DNA from: a virus
DNA length: 53,225 bases
Virus record (IMG/VR): IMGVR_UViG_3300024433_000923
Location: 1-53,225 of that record
Reading direction: 5' to 3' (one strand)
Position 1 is the first letter of the stretch, and every line of letters starts with the position of its first letter. A program made the translations under genes and the position numbers. The notes beneath the pieces were generated by a model. The model saw only the letters and a list, made by a program, of their open reading frames with translations, was not told the DNA's origin and did no database searches. Positions 1-8,206 of the stretch are shown here, piece by piece.

Positions 1-1
1 A

Positions 2-70
2 ATAATTATCGGACAAGTTACGGATTGCATTAGACATTACGATTCTTGCTTTAGGGGAGTAAACGAATGA
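2..70 (+). CDS. C-terminal end of an upstream protein (partial)
   Basis: An open frame runs from the left edge and reads ...IGQVTDCIRHYDSCFRGVNE before a TGA stop. The stop overlaps the ATG of the cupin gene (ATGA), the same coupling used repeatedly in this window, which supports it being the end of a real upstream gene of the same operon. Only 22 residues are visible, so no function can be given. Confidence 0.5.
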   Translation: MIIGQVTDCIRHYDSCFRGVNE

Positions 71-411
71 CTGTAATAGATAAACCTTGGGGAACTGAAG
101 AAATTCTAGAATCTAATGATAAGTATGTAGTTAAACGAATCTACATGGAAATAGGAAAAAAATGTAGTCTTCAATATCACGAAAGAAAGAAAGAAACAAT
201 ATTTGTCTTAGTTGGTTCTTTAGAAGTAGATATAGGCGAATCTGTTAATAATCTAAAAACTATTATAGTAAATACAGCAGATGGTTTGACATTAGATCCT
301 GGAGATATCCATAGAATGAAAGCTGTAGAAGAAGATTGTATTTATCTGGAGATGTCTACTCCAGAACTTGACGATGTTATAAGATTAGAGGATGATTATG
401 GAAGAGTATAA
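67..411 (+). CDS. Cupin protein, resembling the C-terminal domain of mannose-1-phosphate guanylyltransferase/isomerase
   Basis: A 114-residue single cupin. It resembles the C-terminal domain of type II phosphomannose isomerase / GDP-mannose pyrophosphorylase (ManC): the segment SLQYHERKKETIFVLVGS (about residues 34-51) carries the first metal-ligand motif with His38, LDPGDIHRM (76-84) carries the second with His82, and it ends in the typical VIRLEDDYGR. These domains normally isomerise or epimerise sugar phosphates or bind nucleotide sugars. The next gene encodes a nucleotidyltransferase, so the two ManC-like activities appear to be split over two genes. Start: GGGGAGT lies just upstream of the ATG. 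It may act in making an activated sugar. The fold is fairly secure; the substrate is unknown. Confidence 0.7.
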   Translation: MTVIDKPWGTEEILESNDKYVVKRIYMEIGKKCSLQYHERKKETIFVLVGSLEVDIGESVNNLKTIIVNTADGLTLDPGDIHRMKAVEEDCIYLEMSTPELDDVIRLEDDYGRV

Positions 412-1972
412 AGTAGTTATACCTTGCGCTGGAGCAGGTGGACGCTTAGGTGGTCTAACTAAGCATGTCAACAAGGCTCTTATTACTGTTGGCCTTAAAC
501 CTATTATTTCCTATATTATTGAAAAATTTCCTGAAAATATTGAATTTGTAATTGCTCTTGGATATAAAGGGCAATTAGTTAAAGACTTTCTTGAGCTTGC
601 TTATCCTGAAAGAAAATTTACTTTTGTAGATGTTGATCTTTACGAAGGAGAAGGATCAAGTGTTGGTTATTCTTTATTCTCCTGTAAAAAACATTTACAA
701 TGTCCATTTATTTTTTGTGCTAATGATACGATAGTTACGGAAGAGATTCCTTGTCCAGTAAAAGATTGGATAGGATATTATGCATTAAAAAAAGCTAATG
801 ATAATTATAGATCAGTTAGTCTTGATTTTAATGTAGTTAATTATGTCCACGAAAAGGGTGAAAATCCGAACGCACGTCCTTATATAGGATTATGCGGTAT
901 AAACAGTTATAAAAGATTTTGGAGAGCAATGGAAGATAGTGATTTATCAGAAGGGGAATGTATTGGATTAAATGCTATATGTCAACTTCATGCATATCCT
1001 TTTATGTGGCAAGATACGGGTAATCTATCTGATTTAGATTCTGCACGTGCAAGAATTGGACAGCAAAAAGAATTAACTATTCTTCCTAAAGAGGATGAAG
1101 CTATTTGGTTTGTTAATGACAAAGTAATAAAATTCCATATTGATAAAGATTTTATTAAGAATAGAATAGAACGGGCAAAGCATTTAGAAGGATATGTGCC
1201 AACGCTTCTTGACGCAAGAGAAAACATGTATAGTTATAAAAAGGTTGAAGGAAGAATGTTTTCAAAAAGTGATTCTATATTATCGGATTTTAAAATCCTT
1301 CTTAAAGTTTTAGGAGGAGGTTTTTGGAAACTTTGTGGTTTGAATCCCGATGAAGAAAAAGAATTTGATAAAGCTTGTATAAAATTTTATAAAGATAAGA
1401 CGTATCAAAGAATTGAACAATATTTTTCAAAATATGATTATAAAGATACTGAAGAAAGAATAAACAGAACATATACGCCGAAATTATTTAGTATGCTTGA
1501 TACTTTGGACTGGGATAATATTACTGATGGTTTTGCTGTCAGATTTCATGGAGATTTACATTTTGAAAATATTGTTATAAATGAAGAAACTGATTTAATG
1601 GATTTTTATTTTATGGATTGGCGACAAGATTTTGGAGGAATTGTAGGAAGATGTGGGGATATCTATTATGATTTCGCAAAGCTGTTACATGGTATGATAG
1701 TTTCTCATGAATTGATAGCGGATGGAAAATTTAATATTTGTAAAAAGAATACTATGATTAATTTTGATTTTCTACGGAAACAAAGTCTAATAGATTGTGA
1801 GAATTATTTTATGGAATGGATTTTAACAAAACCTCAATTTGATTATTATAAAGTAGCTGTTTTGACTGCACTTATTTTTCTTAATATTGCTCCGCTTCAT
1901 GAACATCCTTATTCTGAATTTTTGTTTTATCTTGGAAAATCGTATCTTTACAAAGTAACAAGTGAAGTATGA
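392..1972 (+). CDS. Bifunctional sugar nucleotidyltransferase fused to an aminoglycoside/choline-kinase-like phosphotransferase
   Basis: 526 residues in two domains. Residues 1 to about 235 form a nucleotidyltransferase: the opening VVIPCAGAGGRLG (8-20) with following KAL is the NTP-binding signature loop, and FIFCANDT (106-113) holds the metal-site region. Residues about 240-526 look like an APH/choline-kinase-type kinase: HGDLHFEN (386-393) is the catalytic loop (HGDLHxxN) and MDWRQDFGG (about 415) the metal-binding DFG-equivalent. A plausible reading is phosphorylation of a sugar or alcohol and then its activation to an NDP form, as in LicC/LicA-type pathways. It overlaps the cupin gene by 20 nt; an in-frame ATG two codons later is an alternative start. 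The substrate cannot be read from sequence. Confidence 0.75.
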   Translation: MIMEEYKVVIPCAGAGGRLGGLTKHVNKALITVGLKPIISYIIEKFPENIEFVIALGYKGQLVKDFLELAYPERKFTFVDVDLYEGEGSSVGYSLFSCKKHLQCPFIFCANDTIVTEEIPCPVKDWIGYYALKKANDNYRSVSLDFNVVNYVHEKGENPNARPYIGLCGINSYKRFWRAMEDSDLSEGECIGLNAICQLHAYPFMWQDTGNLSDLDSARARIGQQKELTILPKEDEAIWFVNDKVIKFHIDKDFIKNRIERAKHLEGYVPTLLDARENMYSYKKVEGRMFSKSDSILSDFKILLKVLGGGFWKLCGLNPDEEKEFDKACIKFYKDKTYQRIEQYFSKYDYKDTEERINRTYTPKLFSMLDTLDWDNITDGFAVRFHGDLHFENIVINEETDLMDFYFMDWRQDFGGIVGRCGDIYYDFAKLLHGMIVSHELIADGKFNICKKNTMINFDFLRKQSLIDCENYFMEWILTKPQFDYYKVAVLTALIFLNIAPLHEHPYSEFLFYLGKSYLYKVTSEV

Positions 1973-2808
1973 GAATAGCACTTTGTCTATCAGGTCTTAT
2001 TGGTAATGCCAAGGGAAAATCTGGCGATGCTTCTTCAGAACAATCTGTTTTAGATATTTCTTTTAAGTATTGGAAGAAACATGTTTTAGATAAAAATGAT
2101 GATATTGATGTTTTTATCCATACTTGGGATGTAGATCTTGAAGATAGAATTAAACAATTATTTGATCCTCTTCTTATTACAGTAGAAAAACAAAAAATTT
2201 TTGATATTCCTGATTATGTAGTTGGACATCCTGAACAAAGAAAACAAAACCATTATAGTAGATGGTATGGAAATAGAGAAGCTGTTGGTTTAAAAAGAGA
2301 GTATGAAGATTATTGTGATTTTAAATATGATATGGTTATGCTTTCTAGATTTGATGTAGCATGGCAAACCGATGTAATTTTTTCAAAATTTGATTCTTCT
2401 TGTTTTTATGTAGGAAATTGGTGTACGTTAAGAGATAAAAAAACAAATTTGAATTGTTTTAAAGATGGAAGAGGAGATCTTTATGAACGTTTGGAAACTG
2501 AACCTCTTTCTAATTTTAAACATTCACATTTTCCTATCAGAAGAGGAATGTTAGATCATTGGTTTTTCTCTCATTCTGAAAATATAGATAATTTTGCTGA
2601 ACTTTATAGCAATTTGGATGAATATTTAAAAGATCCAAAAGCATCTAGAGATCCTAATAAACCCGATAGTTCTTTAAATATTTGTAATCATCAATTGGTT
2701 TGTTATCATCTTCAAAAGCTTGGACTTTTTGATAAAGTGCGTTGTGTTTTTCATTCGTTTAGTGATTTTCCATTAACAAGATATAAATTTTTAGGATCCA
2801 AAATATGA
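1969..2808 (+). CDS. Putative glycosyltransferase-like protein, paralog 1
   Basis: A 279-residue soluble protein. It opens with a hydrophobic strand (MRIALCLSGLIGN), then DVFIHTWDVD, NHYSRWY, FKYDMVMLSRFD and HWFFSHSE. The pattern of an N-terminal strand, an FIHTWD segment and a central acidic SRFD motif matches uncharacterised GT-A-like enzymes often found in capsule and lipopolysaccharide loci; the acidic motif could bind Mn2+ and the nucleotide sugar, but this is inference. It starts inside an ATGA overlap with the preceding stop and is followed by a close paralog in the same arrangement. No signal peptide or membrane segment is seen. Confidence 0.55.
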   Translation: MRIALCLSGLIGNAKGKSGDASSEQSVLDISFKYWKKHVLDKNDDIDVFIHTWDVDLEDRIKQLFDPLLITVEKQKIFDIPDYVVGHPEQRKQNHYSRWYGNREAVGLKREYEDYCDFKYDMVMLSRFDVAWQTDVIFSKFDSSCFYVGNWCTLRDKKTNLNCFKDGRGDLYERLETEPLSNFKHSHFPIRRGMLDHWFFSHSENIDNFAELYSNLDEYLKDPKASRDPNKPDSSLNICNHQLVCYHLQKLGLFDKVRCVFHSFSDFPLTRYKFLGSKI

Positions 2809-3617
2809 AAACAGCATTGTGTTTATTCGGATTAGTCGGTAATATCAAAGGGAAAGCTGGTAAGCATTCTTCTGACAATGAACTTCTTGAACTTTGTTAT
2901 AAACATTATAAAGAACACATTTTAGACAAGAATGATATTGATGTATTTATTCACACTTGGGATATTCAATTTAAAGATAGAATTTTAGAATTATATAAAC
3001 CTAAAGATTCGATTTTTGAAAAACAAATTCAATTTAAAACTCCTGATTATATCAAGAGTAATAAGTTAAGAAAAAATAATCACTATAGTAGATGGTATAG
3101 TGCTTGGAAATCTGTATGTCTTAAATATCGGTTTGAAAGAATGTTTAAATTTAAATATGATATGGTTATGTCAAGTAGATTTGATCAAACTTGGGAAACT
3201 GATGTTGTATTTGAAAAGTTTGATCCACAATATTTTTACGCAGGACATTGGTGTGAATTATTTGACATGGTTGGTCGAGTTTTTAGTGCTGGACAAGGAC
3301 CGTTATATAAGTGGATAAAAGAAGGTAGAGATATATCTGATCTTAAACATTCGCATTATACTAAAGAAAATAAGGGATTAGTCGATCATTGGTTTTTTTC
3401 TAATTCAAAATATATGGATAAATTCCATACACTTTTTTTGCATTTGGATGAATATCTAAAAGACCCCGAAGCATCTAAAAATGGTAAAATTTCTAATCAT
3501 GCTTTGGCTCCTTATCATCTTAAAAAAATTGGATTGTGGGATAAACTCAAATTTGTATTCCATTTTTTCGATGATTTCCCATTAGCGCGAAGAAAATATT
3601 TTGGAGTGATAGAATGA
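2805..3617 (+). CDS. Putative glycosyltransferase-like protein, paralog 2
   Basis: 270 residues, clearly a duplicate of the gene just before it. The same blocks occur in the same order: ALCLFGLVGNIKGKAG, DVFIHTWD, NHYSRWY, FKYDMVMSSRFDQTWETD, DHWFFSNS, LDEYLKDPEAS and a C-terminal FPLARRKY. The SRFD acidic motif is kept in both copies, which suggests both remain active and may add successive or different sugars. It is coupled to its neighbours by ATGA overlaps at both ends. Family assignment is by resemblance only. Confidence 0.55.
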   Translation: MKTALCLFGLVGNIKGKAGKHSSDNELLELCYKHYKEHILDKNDIDVFIHTWDIQFKDRILELYKPKDSIFEKQIQFKTPDYIKSNKLRKNNHYSRWYSAWKSVCLKYRFERMFKFKYDMVMSSRFDQTWETDVVFEKFDPQYFYAGHWCELFDMVGRVFSAGQGPLYKWIKEGRDISDLKHSHYTKENKGLVDHWFFSNSKYMDKFHTLFLHLDEYLKDPEASKNGKISNHALAPYHLKKIGLWDKLKFVFHFFDDFPLARRKYFGVIE

Positions 3618-4168
3618 GTTTTAATAAAGAAATGATAATAGAAGCCATAGAATTAATTGATCCTAGATATGAACACGTTCTTGAATTTGGAGTATATAAA
3701 GGACGATCTATAAAAATTATTCGAGAAAATCTACCAAATTCTTTTAGAGTATTTGGTTTTGATTCTTTTGAAGGATTGCCAGAAGATTGGAAAGATTCTA
3801 AAAACAATCTTGTAGGAAAATGTAAAAAGGGATTTTTTTCTACTAATGGTAAAATTCCCGATATAAGAGGAGTAAAGTTTTTTAAAGGATGGTTTAAAGA
3901 TACAATTTCTGAATATAAAAAGATCGCTCAGAAAATTGCTTTTATCCATATAGATTCTGATTTGTATAGTTCTGCGAAAGAAATATTATGGGGATTAAAT
4001 GATTATATTGTTAAAGGGACCATTCTTCTTTTTGATGAATGGTATTATGATCATGATCCTAAATATAATGATCATGAAGAAAAAGCATTTTTTGAATGGT
4101 CAGAAAAATTTAAAAGAAGATATGAAATGTTTGCTGAATACGATGGTAAACAAATTGTGAGGATTTAA
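3614..4168 (+). CDS. TylF/macrocin-O-methyltransferase-type SAM methyltransferase
   Basis: 184 residues with the layout of the TylF-like class I SAM-dependent methyltransferases: LEFGVYKGRSIK (about 23-34) is the glycine-rich SAM-binding motif I, FGFDSFEGLPEDW follows the second strand, FIHIDSDLYSSAKEIL supplies the acidic metal site, and ILLFDEWYYDHDP the later Asp-containing strand. Family members methylate sugar hydroxyls, as in macrocin. Here it sits between sugar-transferase-like genes and a sulfotransferase fusion, so O-methylation of a sugar or glycan is the likely role. It starts in an ATGA overlap with the previous gene. Confidence 0.75.
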   Translation: MSFNKEMIIEAIELIDPRYEHVLEFGVYKGRSIKIIRENLPNSFRVFGFDSFEGLPEDWKDSKNNLVGKCKKGFFSTNGKIPDIRGVKFFKGWFKDTISEYKKIAQKIAFIHIDSDLYSSAKEILWGLNDYIVKGTILLFDEWYYDHDPKYNDHEEKAFFEWSEKFKRRYEMFAEYDGKQIVRI

Positions 4169-4170
4169 AA

Positions 4171-5475
4171 ATGATTAGATGTGATTACCCTAATTGTGGA
4201 TGTAAAAAAACTACTACTTTCAAATGGATTTCTCATGTTTTAAAAACAATTTATTTTGAAGTTCCTAAAGTAGCATCTACAAGTATACGAAAAGGATGTT
4301 TCGGTATTGATGTAAATGATCTAAAGAAAAATAATCCTTATGATTTTGAAGTATTTCGAGATTCCAATCTTGAAAAATATTCTGATTATTTTAAATTTAC
4401 AATTGTCCGAAATCCTTGGGACAGAATCGTATCTATTTGGAAAATGTATACAACACAGTCTTCTCGCAAAAAACAAATAAAAAAATTATTCAAAATAGAA
4501 GATCCTGCTAATCTTTCTTTCCTAGAATTTATTGAAAAAATGACAGAAAAGAGGAATCACCATTGGGAACAACAAATTGAATTTTTGCCTAATTTAAATG
4601 AATTAGATTACATAGGAAGATTTGAAAATCTTAGGGAAGCTTGGCATTTTATTTCTTATAAATTAGGAATAAATACAAAATTACAGAAATTAAATGTCAC
4701 AGATCATTACCATTATCATTATAGTGAATATTATGACAGAATAACAAAAGGAATTGTAGAGAAAGAATATGCGAAAGATTTTAAAATACTTAAATTCAAA
4801 TTTGAAGTGCTTTCTTACTGTGATAATTTTTCTAAAGAAAAATCTAATATTGCAGGATTAAAATATATTCCGACTCAGGAACCATATAGAAGTAATGGTT
4901 GTCAAATGATGAATATTCCTTCTTGGTTAGTAAGAAGAAAGGAAATGAGAAAAGATAGTTTTTCTGTAAGGAATAGAAAAATTTTATTTAAACGTATTAC
5001 TCCTGAAATGAAATGTATCTTAGAAATTGGCGTCAATAGATATGCAGAAAAATCTTCTACAAGTATTGTTTTTAAAGGTAAATCTGACGATTGTGTTTAC
5101 TTAGGAATTGATTTAATGGATAAATCTTATTTGGATAATCCTGAAAAGAATATATATACAATGAAATGCAATTCAAATTTAAAACAAAAGGTTATAGATA
5201 AATTAAATAGTTTAGGACAAGAACAGATAAATCTTCTTATTATTGATGGGGATCATTCAATCAATGGCGTTATAGGTGATTGGGGATTTACTAAATGGCT
5301 TGCTGAAGATGGGATTGTATTTTTACATGATACAAATGCACATACTGGTCCTATGCTTGTTTATGACGCTATAGATGAAACTATGTACAAAAAGAAGAAA
5401 CGTTGTACTGGAAGAAATGAAGATGGCAGTTTTAAAGATTGGGGAATTGGTGTTTGTAGGAAGATTAAAGAATAG
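4171..5475 (+). CDS. Sulfotransferase fused to a C-terminal SAM methyltransferase-like domain
   Basis: 434 residues. Residues about 20-235 resemble the carbohydrate sulfotransferase family: YFEVPKVASTSIRKG (28-42) is the 5'-phosphosulfate loop and FTIVRNPWDRIVSIWK (76-91) the 3'-phosphate-binding motif, with the characteristic RNPWDR. These enzymes move sulfate from PAPS to a hydroxyl. From about residue 280, CILEIGVNRY, VYLGIDLMD, LLIIDGDHS and GIVFLHDTNAH follow the strand order of a small-molecule methyltransferase (CmcI/TylF-like). The N-terminus has closely spaced cysteines (C4, C9, C11), possibly a metal site. It is the last gene of the plus-strand sugar operon and its end overlaps the convergent gene by 11 nt. 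Order and motifs are seen; the glycan acceptor is inferred. Confidence 0.75.
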   Translation: MIRCDYPNCGCKKTTTFKWISHVLKTIYFEVPKVASTSIRKGCFGIDVNDLKKNNPYDFEVFRDSNLEKYSDYFKFTIVRNPWDRIVSIWKMYTTQSSRKKQIKKLFKIEDPANLSFLEFIEKMTEKRNHHWEQQIEFLPNLNELDYIGRFENLREAWHFISYKLGINTKLQKLNVTDHYHYHYSEYYDRITKGIVEKEYAKDFKILKFKFEVLSYCDNFSKEKSNIAGLKYIPTQEPYRSNGCQMMNIPSWLVRRKEMRKDSFSVRNRKILFKRITPEMKCILEIGVNRYAEKSSTSIVFKGKSDDCVYLGIDLMDKSYLDNPEKNIYTMKCNSNLKQKVIDKLNSLGQEQINLLIIDGDHSINGVIGDWGFTKWLAEDGIVFLHDTNAHTGPMLVYDAIDETMYKKKKRCTGRNEDGSFKDWGIGVCRKIKE

Positions 5476-6403
5476 AAATTACATCTACAAATTTAAGCAT
5501 ATTACTTTTTCTATTCCCAATATAAGAAATTAATCTTTTTTGTAGATTTTTCGCTAATTTTTGGCGAAATTCATGATTTTTTATAAGATATTTTGTATAT
5601 TCTATAAGTTTTTCGGGTGTTCTTGCTAAAAGTGCAGTTTCCTTGTGTATAGCATAATCCCGGACCCCTCCAATATCCATACCTGCAATAGCACAACCAC
5701 AGAGACCAGCTTCCATTGGAGGAATATGTAAGCCTTCCGTCTGAGAAGTAAACATCCAAATATCACACTCATTATAGATCCAATTTAATTTTTCAGAATC
5801 AGGAGATCTGTAATAAGAACAAGTATTAAATTTTACATCATTCACTCCAAATGTTATGACTCTGATTTTTTCTGTTTTTCTAATTTCGTTTATAGTTCTT
5901 TTAAATAAATCAAATCTTTTATATCCTCTTTCGTGATACAATCCTCCGATAGTTATTCCTGTTCTTGCGAAATTACGAGAATAAAATATATCCAAATCTA
6001 AACCCGGATAAACAACAGGTGGATAAGAATTAAATCTTCCAATTCTATTACTAAGCCATCTTGCATTCGTAATAATTCTGATTTTTTTGCAAAGTTCTAA
6101 TATTTTTTCATCAGACTGAGACCAATTTTCCCAACCTCTTACGTACCAAATTTTCTTAGCTTTAGTTTTAAATTCCAACAATGGAGGAACTGAATTAATA
6201 CCAGTAGCTATTATAACATCTAAATCTTTAGAATATTCTTTTGTAATACGTGCTACACATTTAGACCATGTGTAATTGTATTTGTCTGCAACAAGATAGA
6301 CTTCATGTCCTAATTCTGTCAAAACATTTGCACAGGAAACAATAGTTTTTGTTCCACCATTGTTTCCATAACCACAGCCTAAAGCAGTGAAAGCAATTCT
6401 CAT
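5465..6403 (-). CDS. GT4-like glycosyltransferase
   Basis: 312 residues from the ATG at 6403, which forms an ATGA overlap with the upstream gene; a longer frame to a TTG at 6418 is less likely. The GT-B layout is visible: MRIAFTALGCGYGNNGGTKT with a glycine-rich N-terminal loop and GHEVYLVAD, then ITIGGLYHERGYKRFD at the start of the C-terminal Rossmann domain, and EGLHIPPMEAGLCGCAIAG, the E-x7-E region of GT4 retaining transferases. It is the last gene of the minus-strand operon. It probably transfers a sugar from an NDP donor; donor and acceptor are unknown. Confidence 0.72.
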   Translation of the reverse strand: MRIAFTALGCGYGNNGGTKTIVSCANVLTELGHEVYLVADKYNYTWSKCVARITKEYSKDLDVIIATGINSVPPLLEFKTKAKKIWYVRGWENWSQSDEKILELCKKIRIITNARWLSNRIGRFNSYPPVVYPGLDLDIFYSRNFARTGITIGGLYHERGYKRFDLFKRTINEIRKTEKIRVITFGVNDVKFNTCSYYRSPDSEKLNWIYNECDIWMFTSQTEGLHIPPMEAGLCGCAIAGMDIGGVRDYAIHKETALLARTPEKLIEYTKYLIKNHEFRQKLAKNLQKRLISYIGNRKSNMLKFVDVISIL

Positions 6404-7368
6404 TTGATTATATCCCAAAGATGTTTTGCAGCATGATTGATAGAAAGATTTTTCCAGTAATAATTATAAGAATTGTATTGATCGTAATGTTTAAGGATAT
6501 GATAAATGCCATTTAATATACCTAATGTATTAAGTTGACAAGATATTCCAGTTTCAGGAGTAATATATTTTTCAAACCAAATATTCATGTCATTGGTCAC
6601 TATTACAGGAAGACCACATACAAGAAATTCTGGTAAAACTCTTGGACAAGAATCGTATTCTGTGCTGCATATCAAACCCATTTTACATTGACTCATAAAA
6701 GCAGAAAGATTTGCTCGTCTTTGCCATCCTACTGATTTGATATTATGTTTTTTGGCAAGCTGTTTATCTCTATCATTTAACATTCCTATATGAAGAAGAG
6801 AATATCTAGAATCTTTGAAAGTTTCAAAAGTTAGTTTGATTCTTTTTATATCTTTGTCAGTAGAATTTGCCATAAAACAAACATCGTAATTTTTCTTTCC
6901 AAATCGAAACGAAGGATGAGGATAAAAGATATTTTCTGCTGCGGGTTTAATAAATAATTTAGAACCAGGAACTTGTTTTTGTTGTTTGACACTATCGACT
7001 AAAATAATATCCCAATTGCCGTCAGACGGTTTAAAACGATTACCGGCACCATAGTATACCCATTTTGCACTTTGAATCGTCTGACGAGCCTTTAAACAAT
7101 CAGAGAACCCACCTCTAGCAATAACAACATCGAAATCGGTAACAGGCAGTTTATTTAAATCAGGAACCCATCTTTCGACGAATCTAGGACTAACAACTTT
7201 GATTTTTTTATAATCTCCTCCCCAATACCATAGTTCTACTTCATTAAAATATTTACACATTCTTTCAGCAAGGATAGTCCACATGTCTTCGCATTGCCAT
7301 ATGTGATCGTATTTAAGCCTTTCGGGCTTAAAAGTAGGAACTTTACCACGAAGGAAAAGAAGTTTCAC
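6400..7368 (-). CDS. GT4-like (GT-B fold) glycosyltransferase
   Basis: 322 residues. The C-terminal half has the GT-B nucleotide-sugar region: YDVCFMANSTDKDIKR, KSVGWQRRANLSAFMSQC, then SCPRVLPEFLVCGLPVIVT, which corresponds to the conserved E-x-x-x-x-G-x-P-V segment of GT4/GT1 transferases. The N-terminal half is more divergent (MKLLFLRGKVPTFKPERL...). Soluble, with no membrane segment. It is linked by a 4-nt overlap to the GT downstream and to the dehydrogenase upstream, so the three are co-transcribed and probably build the same sugar chain. Confidence 0.65.
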   Translation of the reverse strand: MKLLFLRGKVPTFKPERLKYDHIWQCEDMWTILAERMCKYFNEVELWYWGGDYKKIKVVSPRFVERWVPDLNKLPVTDFDVVIARGGFSDCLKARQTIQSAKWVYYGAGNRFKPSDGNWDIILVDSVKQQKQVPGSKLFIKPAAENIFYPHPSFRFGKKNYDVCFMANSTDKDIKRIKLTFETFKDSRYSLLHIGMLNDRDKQLAKKHNIKSVGWQRRANLSAFMSQCKMGLICSTEYDSCPRVLPEFLVCGLPVIVTNDMNIWFEKYITPETGISCQLNTLGILNGIYHILKHYDQYNSYNYYWKNLSINHAAKHLWDIIK

Positions 7369-8204
7369 AGAATCGCTCCCTCGATATCTTCCCAGTCACG
7401 TTTTTTACGAAGACGTAAATTGTTTTCCCAAGCGGATTCAAGGAAAGAAGTATCAATATCTAAATCTTTGAATAATCCTATGATTGATCGCATATCTTTA
7501 GGAAGACATTTGCCACCAAATCCTCTAGCATTGGAAACTTTCAAATGTTCAGCAGAATACATAGGATCGGCAGTAACGATTTCTACAAGTTTTTCGTAAT
7601 CTACACCAAGTTTATCAAATCCTTGTTTCATCACATTTGCGTATATGACTTTGATTGCTCCTAAGGAATTTGCAAAATATTTTGTAGCTTCAGCAGTAAC
7701 AGTATCACATCTATATATTGGAATATCTTTGTTAATATTTTCTAAAGATCTTATGTATTCATTGACCTTACAAGGATATTCTGCCCCTATAACATGACGT
7801 TTTGGATTTATGGCGTCAAACATCCAAATAGATTCAGTAAGAAATTCAGGAGAAAAATAGATATTAGAATAGCCAGTACTTCTGATTAATTCTTTAGTTG
7901 TACCAGGAGTAACAGAAGATTTGATAATAATATGTTTTAAATGTTTGGTTTTGATTTTAACTATATCTCCTACTATTTGTTCTACAAGATGAACACTTAT
8001 TCTAGGATTATTATTTATATCTACACAAGGAGTAGGAACACAAACAAAAATAAATTTGGATTCTTTTACAACTTCTTCAAAGCTATAAGTATCAGGATTT
8101 TTAGGATCATAAAATTTTATTGAAATATTTTTTCGATGATGTTTAAAGAAAAGAGCTGTTGCTTTTCCAACAATGCCATAACCTATGATTCCAATATTAT
8201 TCAT
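7365..8204 (-). CDS. UDP-sugar dehydrogenase (UDP-glucose / UDP-ManNAc type), short form
   Basis: 279 residues of the nucleotide-sugar dehydrogenase family, which oxidise a sugar C6 alcohol to a uronic acid with two NAD+. IGIIGYGIVGKA (4-15) is the NAD-binding glycine loop; FVCVPTP (53-59), IIKSSVTPGTT (93-103) and FSPEFLTES (117-125) are family blocks; EATKYFANS (172-180) carries the conserved Lys and Asn; GFGGKCLPKD (228-237) carries the catalytic cysteine Cys233. It stops shortly after the central domain, so the C-terminal UDP-binding domain of normal enzymes (about 390-450 residues) is largely missing. Catalytic residues are intact, but how it binds UDP is unclear. It likely makes a uronic-acid donor for the neighbouring transferases. 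Confidence 0.8.
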   Translation of the reverse strand: MNNIGIIGYGIVGKATALFFKHHRKNISIKFYDPKNPDTYSFEEVVKESKFIFVCVPTPCVDINNNPRISVHLVEQIVGDIVKIKTKHLKHIIIKSSVTPGTTKELIRSTGYSNIYFSPEFLTESIWMFDAINPKRHVIGAEYPCKVNEYIRSLENINKDIPIYRCDTVTAEATKYFANSLGAIKVIYANVMKQGFDKLGVDYEKLVEIVTADPMYSAEHLKVSNARGFGGKCLPKDMRSIIGLFKDLDIDTSFLESAWENNLRLRKKRDWEDIEGAIL

Positions 8205-8206
8205 TT

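Noticed and set aside
5440-5500. Bidirectional terminator at the convergent gene ends
   Set aside because: The coding regions overlap by 11 bases and no stem-loop with a T-run could be found there.
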